From assembly GCF_002803845.1 (NCBI RefSeq), contig NZ_CP024985.1:4650001-4714000 (forward strand): a stretch of 64,000 nucleotides of DNA. The letters are read 5' to 3'. The notes beneath the pieces were generated by a model that made no database searches, was not told the origin of the DNA, and saw only the letters and a list, made by a program, of their open reading frames with translations. Each line of letters opens with the position of its first letter. The first letter of the stretch is position 1. Shown piece after piece: positions 59,124 to 64,000 of this stretch. A program made the translations under genes and the position numbers. Source of the DNA: Streptomyces lavendulae subsp. lavendulae (GTDB taxonomy: Bacteria > Actinomycetota > Actinomycetes > Streptomycetales > Streptomycetaceae).

Positions 59124-60382
59124 CCGCGCTCGTCCTGCACCGCTTCCCGCTGGAGCCGTTCCCGTACGACCGGTGGCTGGACGGACTCGACGGCGGCGTG
59201 GTGCTGATCGCGGCCCGCGACCGGATCGAAGGGGGCGGCGAGCGGGTCCCGGACGGCCCCGGGGGCTACCGCCGCCTGGAGGTCCTCGACAGCTTCGACG
59301 ACGAGGAGCGGCTCGACGAGCTCGCCCGGGACCTGGCCCACGCGTACGAGGTCACCCACGTCATCGCGTTCCACGAGGCGGACCTGCTGCGGGCGGCCCG
59401 GCTGCGGGAGAAGTTCGGCCTGCCCGGCCAGCTGCCCGACGGGGTGCTGCCCTTCCGGGACAAGGTCCTGATGAAGGAGCGGCTGCGGGCGGCCGGCATC
59501 GAGGTCGCCCCGTACGCGCTGCCCGCCACGGCGGACGGGGCGCGGGCCTTCGCGGCGGAGCACGGCCTGCCGCTGGTCTTCAAGACCCGCGACGGCTTCG
59601 GCTCCGTCGGGCTGCGGATCGTACGGACCGCCGGGGAACTGGAGGAACACCTGGCCGGGGCCTACCCGCCCGCGGCCGGTCCCCGTGCGGACCTGATGGT
59701 GGAGGCGTACGTACCGGGCCGGATGTGCCACGTGGACGGGGTGGTCGTGGACGGACGCACCGTCATGGCCTGGCCTTCGCAGTACCAGTACGACCTCGCC
59801 TCCTTCCAGGCCGATCCCGGTGCCCGGGTGGACCTCACCCTGGACCCCTCGGACCCGCTGACCCCGCGCCTGCTGGCGCTGGCCGAGCAGGCCCTGGCGG
59901 CGCTGGGCGGGCCGGCGGACCACGCCTTCCACGCGGAGGTCTTCCACACGCCCGACGACCGCCTCGTGGTCTGCGAGGTCGCCGCCCGGCCGGCGGGGGC
60001 GCGCATCCGGGACGTCCTGGAGGCGGTGTTCGAGGTGCACCCCGTGGAACTGGCGGCGCGGGCGCAGACGGGACTGCCCCTGCCGGCCCTGGCGAAGCTC
60101 CCGGCCGGGCCGGAGGGCGGGCGGCTGCGGCCGGTCCGGATGGCGGGGCAGGTCCTGATGATGAAGCGGCCCGGCACGGTCCGCGCCATCCCGGTGATCC
60201 CGGAGGAGCCCTGGGTGCGGTTCTACGGGGTCTTCGCCGAGCCGGGGGAAGTCCTCGCCGAGGCCGCCCTCTCCTCGGACTTCCTGGCCGCGGCGGTGCT
60301 CTCGGCGCCGACCCGGCAGGAGTGCGAGCGGCGCCTGAGGGCCCTGGGCGGCCGGTTCGAGACGGAGATCGTGATCGACTGA
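59120..60382 (+). CDS. ATP-grasp ligase 3
   Basis: The 420-residue protein is a more distant ATP-grasp enzyme, with LVFKTRDGFGSVGLRIVRT, DLMVEAYVPGRMCHVDGVVV and the metal-binding HAEVFHTPDDRLVVCEVAAR. The nucleotide-binding loop contains DGFGSVG instead of a Ser/Ala-rich loop. It is coupled to ligase 2 (GTGA). It would form a third amide bond or act on a different acid. Confidence 0.86.
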   Translation: MTALVLHRFPLEPFPYDRWLDGLDGGVVLIAARDRIEGGGERVPDGPGGYRRLEVLDSFDDEERLDELARDLAHAYEVTHVIAFHEADLLRAARLREKFGLPGQLPDGVLPFRDKVLMKERLRAAGIEVAPYALPATADGARAFAAEHGLPLVFKTRDGFGSVGLRIVRTAGELEEHLAGAYPPAAGPRADLMVEAYVPGRMCHVDGVVVDGRTVMAWPSQYQYDLASFQADPGARVDLTLDPSDPLTPRLLALAEQALAALGGPADHAFHAEVFHTPDDRLVVCEVAARPAGARIRDVLEAVFEVHPVELAARAQTGLPLPALAKLPAGPEGGRLRPVRMAGQVLMMKRPGTVRAIPVIPEEPWVRFYGVFAEPGEVLAEAALSSDFLAAAVLSAPTRQECERRLRALGGRFETEIVID

Positions 60383-60434
60383 TCCCGGCCCGCGGGCCGC
60401 CCGTCCCTTCCCCGGCCGCTCGGCCACCCCCGTC

Positions 60435-60454
60435 ACCCCTGCGGTCGCAGGGGT
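60435..60454 (+). terminator. Terminator of the ATP-grasp operon
   Basis: ACCCCTGCG (60435-60443) pairs with CGCAGGGGT (60446-60454), 53 bases after the last ligase. Confidence 0.6.
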
Positions 60455-60511
60455 TGCGAAGGCGGGGCTAGCGTGGGAAGGGGACGGCGGCGCACGGGCA
60501 GGAGGCCGGGC

Positions 60512-61762
60512 ATGACGACACGGTGGCGCAGCGCGGCGGTCGCGGCCGCCGCGGCGGGTCTGGTGGTGGTGCCGGTCGGCGTCGGAGCGGGCCACGCCCG
60601 GTACCCGCACGCGCCCCCGGCGGTGGCGGCGGCCCCTGCGGCGACCCCGGCGGCCACGCCCTCGCCGGCCCCCGCGGCCGACGAGTTCCCGAAGCTCACC
60701 CCCGCGGTGGCGGCGCGGCTGGACGCGGCCGTGCTGAAGGTGCTGCGGGAGGCGAAGGTCCCCGGGGTCGTCGTGGCCCTCTCCGCCCCCGGCAAGGGCG
60801 AGTACGTACGGGCCTTCGGCGTCGCCGACAAGGCGACCGGAGCGCCCATGACCCCCGGCCTGAACATGCGGATCGGCAGCGAGACGAAGACCTTCACGGT
60901 GACGGCCCTGCTGAGACTGGTCGACCAGGGCGAGGTGGGCCTGGACGACCCCGTCGGCAGGTACGTCGCGGGCGTCCCGAACGGCGACCGGATCACCCTG
61001 CGCGAGCTGGCCGGCATGCGCAGCGGACTGTTCAACTACTCCGAGGACGAAGGGTTCTTCAAGGCCCTGACGAGCAACCCCCGGCGGAACTTCACGCCGC
61101 GCGAGCTCCTCGCGTACTCCTTCCGGCACCCCGTGAACTTCGCACCGGATGCCAAGTTCGAGTACTCCAACACCAACCTGATCCTGCTGGGGCTGGTGGT
61201 GGAGAAGGTGAGCGGGAAGAAGCTCGCCGACTACATCGACCAGCAGGTGGTCAAGCCCGCCCGGCTGACGCACACGCTCTTCCCCACCGGTGCGGAGTTC
61301 CCCAGTCCGCACGCCCACGGCTACACGGACCAGACCGCGAACGGGAAGACCGAGGACGCCACCGACTGGAACCCCTCCTGGGGCTGGGCGGCCGGAGCGA
61401 TGATCTCCGACCTCCCCGACCTGCGGAGCTGGGCGAAGACCCTGGCCACCGGCACCCTGCTGACCCCCGCCACCCAGGCGGAGCGGCTGAAGGTGAGCCC
61501 GGCCGGGGACCTCCCGGACACCGGCTACGGCCTGGGCATCTTCAACGTCGAGGGCTGGATCGGCCACAACGGGTCCCTGCCCGGCTACCAGTCGCTGACC
61601 GTCTACCTGCCGCAGTCCAAGGCCACCCTGGTCGTCCTGCTCAACACGGACACCGCCTCCGACGGCGCCGAGCCCAGCGCCCTGTTCGGCGAGGCCATCA
61701 CCCGGGTCGTCACCCCCCAGCACCTCTTCAGGCTGCCCCCGCAGCCCGTCACGGGCCACTGA
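60512..61762 (+). CDS. Secreted serine hydrolase (beta-lactamase/D-alanyl-D-alanine carboxypeptidase fold)
   Basis: The 416-residue protein has a signal peptide (RWRSAAVAAAAAGLVVVPVG) and a class C beta-lactamase fold: SxxK in GSETKTFTVT, YxN in FEYSNTNLILLG and HNG in WIGHNGSLPGY. It resembles Streptomyces R61-type carboxypeptidases and acts outside the cell. GGAGG six bases before ATG 60512 fixes the start. There is no Pro/Ser-rich anchor at the C-terminus. Confidence 0.88.
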   Translation: MTTRWRSAAVAAAAAGLVVVPVGVGAGHARYPHAPPAVAAAPAATPAATPSPAPAADEFPKLTPAVAARLDAAVLKVLREAKVPGVVVALSAPGKGEYVRAFGVADKATGAPMTPGLNMRIGSETKTFTVTALLRLVDQGEVGLDDPVGRYVAGVPNGDRITLRELAGMRSGLFNYSEDEGFFKALTSNPRRNFTPRELLAYSFRHPVNFAPDAKFEYSNTNLILLGLVVEKVSGKKLADYIDQQVVKPARLTHTLFPTGAEFPSPHAHGYTDQTANGKTEDATDWNPSWGWAAGAMISDLPDLRSWAKTLATGTLLTPATQAERLKVSPAGDLPDTGYGLGIFNVEGWIGHNGSLPGYQSLTVYLPQSKATLVVLLNTDTASDGAEPSALFGEAITRVVTPQHLFRLPPQPVTGH

Positions 61763-61843
61763 CGGGCCTCCCGGATCCGCCCGCGCCCGCCGCCCGCCCC
61801 GCGCACAATGGGGCGGGCGCGACGACGGACGAAGGAGACGTAC

Positions 61844-62317
61844 ATGGGTGACGACCTGACGGTGGAGGTCCGCGAGGCGGGCGCGGCGGACGTCGAGACG
61901 GCCACCGGGCTGTTCCTCGGCTACCTCGACTTCTACGGGGTGCCCGCCGCCCGGGACCCGCAGGGCGCCCGGGAGTTCCTCGCGCGGCGGATCGGGAAGG
62001 GCGAGTCGCTGGTGCTGCTCGCGGACGTCCCCGGAGCCGGCACGGTCGGCTTCGCGCAGGTCTACCGGGCCTTCTCCTCCCTCACCCTGGGCACGGCGTG
62101 GATCCTGAACGACCTCTACGTCGCCCCGTCCGGCCGCCGCACCGGCGCGGGCCGCGCACTGCTGCGCGAGGTGCTGCGCCGGGCGCGGGAGGAAGGGGTG
62201 ACGGGGGTGCAGCTGGAGACCGCCTACGACAACCGGGTCGCGCAGGGGCTGTACGAGTCGGAGGGCTTCGTGCGCGAGGAGTTCCACGTGTACTTCCACG
62301 ACTTCGGCCGGTCCTGA
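61844..62317 (+). CDS. GNAT-family N-acetyltransferase
   Basis: The 157-residue protein has the acetyl-CoA loop LYVAPSGRRTGAGRALLREV (R/Q-x-x-G-x-G/A) and GVQLETAYDNRVAQGLYESEGF. AAGGAG lies six bases before ATG 61844. The substrate is unknown. It converges on the polymerase gene with only 31 bases between. Confidence 0.85.
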   Translation: MGDDLTVEVREAGAADVETATGLFLGYLDFYGVPAARDPQGAREFLARRIGKGESLVLLADVPGAGTVGFAQVYRAFSSLTLGTAWILNDLYVAPSGRRTGAGRALLREVLRRAREEGVTGVQLETAYDNRVAQGLYESEGFVREEFHVYFHDFGRS

Positions 62318-62348
62318 GGCGCGGCCGGAACCCGGCGGCCGGCGCGGT

Positions 62349-64000
62349 TCATTTGGCGTCGGCGTAGCACTCCACGACCGCGGTGCTGAAGGGGAAGCGG
62401 ACCGGGGTGTCGCCGAAGGTGAGGCGGCCCGCCCGGTCGGCGGCGGCCCGGATCGCCCCGGCGACGGCGGGCGCCTCCTCGGCGGGGCAGTGCACGATCA
62501 CCTCGTCGTGCTGGAAGAACACCAGCTCCGCGCGCATCCCCGCCGAGGCGAGGGACTGGCGCAGCGCGGCGAGCATCAGCAGGGCCCAGTCGGCGGCGCT
62601 GCCCTGGACGACGAAGTTGCGGGTGAAGCGGCCGCGGGCGCGGGTGTCGGCGGAGGCGTAGCTCGGCGTCCAGGCGTCCGGGCGCATCCCGCGGCCTTGG
62701 CGGCCGGTGCCGTCCGGGCGCTCCCCGGAGTCCTGCGGCAGGCCCGCCTCGCCCCCGTCGTCCTCGGCGGCGGTCACCGGCGGCGGGCAGGTCCGGCCCA
62801 GCCAGGTCCGCACCAGCCGGCCCTCCTCGCCCGCCCGTGCGGCCTCGTCCACGCAGGCCACCGCCTGCGGGAAGCGGCGGCGCAGCGCGGCCAGGTTCTT
62901 CAGGCCGTCGCCGGACGTCTGCCCGTAGACCGCGCCGAGCACGGCGATCTTGGCCTGCTCCCGGTCGCCGGAGAAGCCCTGGCGGGAGACGGCCGCGTAG
63001 AGGTCCTCGGCGCGGCCCGCCACCTCCATGAAGGCCGGGTCGCGGGAGATCGCGGCGAGGACGCGCGGCTCCATCTGGTCGGCGTCGGCGACGACCAGCC
63101 GCCAGCCGGGATCGGCGACGACCGCCCGCCGGATCACCTTCGGGATCTGCAGGGCCCCGCCGCCGTTGGTGACCCAGCGGCCGGTGAGGGTGCCGCCGGG
63201 GAGGAACTCGGGGCGGAAACGGCCGTCGTGGACCCAGTCGGCCAGCCAGGACCAGCCGTGGGCGGTGTAGATCCGGTACAGCTTCTTGTAGGCGATCAGT
63301 GGTTCCACGGCCGGATGGCCGAGCTCCTGGATCTCCCAGCGCCGGGTGGAGCGCAGCTTGATCCCGGCCTCCGCGAACGCCTTGATGACGTCGGCCGGCA
63401 GATCGGGGCGCACGCGGCGGCCGAACGCGGCGGAGACCTCGTCGGCGAGCGCGGCGAGGCGGCGGGGCTCGCCGCGGCCCGCGTAGCGCTCGCCCAGCAG
63501 CTCGGTCAGCAGGGCGCGGTGGACGTCGGCCCGCCAGGGCAGCCCGGCCCGGTGCATTTCGGCGGCGATCAGGAACGCGGCCGACTCGGAGGCGGTGAGC
63601 AGCCGCATCCGGTCGGGGTGGGCGGTCGCGGCGAGGCGGCGCGTCTGGTCGGCGTGGACGGCGATCAGGGCGTCGAGGGAGACCGGGACGGCGGGCCGCG
63701 GGTCGAAGAGGGAGTCCTGGGTGCCGGGCTCGGCGGCGCGCTGCGGGGGGTCCGCGGGGACGGGCGCGTCGTTGAGGCGCGCCCAGGCGGCGGCCGCGGA
63801 GCGGGGTTCGCCGAAGCGGCCCTCGTGGCCGAGGAGCAGCAGCTCGGCGTCCTCGACGTCGTGGCAGCGCTCGACCCGGACGCCGGCGGCGAGCAGGCGG
63901 GGGTAGACGGCCGCGGTGGACCGCCAGATCCAGCGGGTGGCGGCCGGGGCGGCCCGGACGGCCTCGGCGGGGTCGCGGACGCGCAGGCGGGGGCCGGTGG
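62349..64000 (-). CDS. PolA-like bifunctional 3'-5' exonuclease/DNA polymerase (5' end outside window)
   Basis: The frame stays open to base 64000, so the start is missing; 549 codons are present. Polymerase motif A is VVADADQMEPRVLA (usual DYSQIELR), motif B REQAKIAVLGAVYGQTSGDG and motif C VFFQHDEVIVHC with the catalytic HDE. The region upstream (HDVEDAELLLLGHEGRFG) fits an exonuclease-like N-terminal domain. There is no 5' nuclease domain visible. Streptomyces carry this second PolA-type protein besides DNA polymerase I; its role in repair is inferred from the family. An insertion of about 35 charged residues sits before the RGRFTRNFVVQGSAADWA motif. Confidence 0.88.
   Translation of the reverse strand, partial: TGPRLRVRDPAEAVRAAPAATRWIWRSTAAVYPRLLAAGVRVERCHDVEDAELLLLGHEGRFGEPRSAAAAWARLNDAPVPADPPQRAAEPGTQDSLFDPRPAVPVSLDALIAVHADQTRRLAATAHPDRMRLLTASESAAFLIAAEMHRAGLPWRADVHRALLTELLGERYAGRGEPRRLAALADEVSAAFGRRVRPDLPADVIKAFAEAGIKLRSTRRWEIQELGHPAVEPLIAYKKLYRIYTAHGWSWLADWVHDGRFRPEFLPGGTLTGRWVTNGGGALQIPKVIRRAVVADPGWRLVVADADQMEPRVLAAISRDPAFMEVAGRAEDLYAAVSRQGFSGDREQAKIAVLGAVYGQTSGDGLKNLAALRRRFPQAVACVDEAARAGEEGRLVRTWLGRTCPPPVTAAEDDGGEAGLPQDSGERPDGTGRQGRGMRPDAWTPSYASADTRARGRFTRNFVVQGSAADWALLMLAALRQSLASAGMRAELVFFQHDEVIVHCPAEEAPAVAGAIRAAADRAGRLTFGDTPVRFPFSTAVVECYADAK

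Noticed and set aside
1..64000. CRISPR arrays.
   Set aside because: No regularly spaced identical repeats were seen on reading the window; the repeats at 19006-19492 are degenerate and irregular.

Overview
The window is a high-GC actinobacterial chromosome segment, almost certainly from a Streptomyces: strong third-position GC bias, frequent GTG/TTG starts, ATGA/GTGA gene overlaps, and a gene order (marP - nhaA - acs - tad pilus locus - helicase - bldG - H+-pyrophosphatase - topA - tmk - holB - tRNA-Thr) that I recall from the central chromosome of Streptomyces coelicolor. All identifications come from reading the sequence and recalled family features; no searches were run.

1-38,000 is conserved core. 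It carries the end of a MarP-like periplasmic protease, an epoxide-hydrolase-like protein, a holin-like membrane protein, the NhaA antiporter, acetyl-CoA synthetase, a SulP transporter fused to a beta-carbonic anhydrase, a polysaccharide-deacetylase-like lipoprotein, a CooC/ParA-like ATPase and a degenerate Fic-like protein. Next comes a CicA-like HAD phosphatase, followed by a 6C small RNA beside the septum-site gene ssd and a compact seven-gene tad (Flp pilus) operon. A DEAH helicase is divergent from bldG and its partner anti-sigma factor. H+-pyrophosphatase, a lipoprotein, a methyltransferase, topoisomerase I with a lysine-rich tail, an MFS-thymidylate kinase fusion, the DNA polymerase III delta' subunit and a lipoprotein peptidase complete the block.

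38,000-52,570, immediately downstream of tRNA-Thr(CGU), is accessory. On the minus strand lies a lanthipeptide cluster of the recently recognised class V type: APH-like kinase (LanK), HopA1-like lyase (LanY), an APH-fold remnant (candidate LanX), a Cys decarboxylase of the HFCD family, a paired M16 protease, an ABC exporter and a methyltransferase. A 49-codon precursor gene (42366-42515), not obvious among longer reading frames, encodes a Thr/Ser/Cys-rich core ending TVGWGC. Next to it is a complete gamma-butyrolactone signalling set (two ScbR-type TetR regulators, an AfsA-type synthase, a reductase-like enzyme) plus an IS701-like transposase gene. The promoters of the AfsA gene and of the transposase-like gene share an almost identical operator/-10 arrangement, linking quorum signal and cluster.

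52,570-60,460 is a second accessory operon on the plus strand: FMN reductase, serine acetyltransferase, a cysteine-synthase homologue, a TTA-containing 36-codon ORF, an MFS transporter and three consecutive ATP-grasp ligases. It looks like a pathway that makes an unusual beta-substituted alanine and joins it by amide bonds; I do not recognise a described product.

60,460-64,000 returns to ordinary genes: a secreted beta-lactamase-fold serine hydrolase, a GNAT acetyltransferase and a PolA-like bifunctional exonuclease/polymerase that runs off the right edge.
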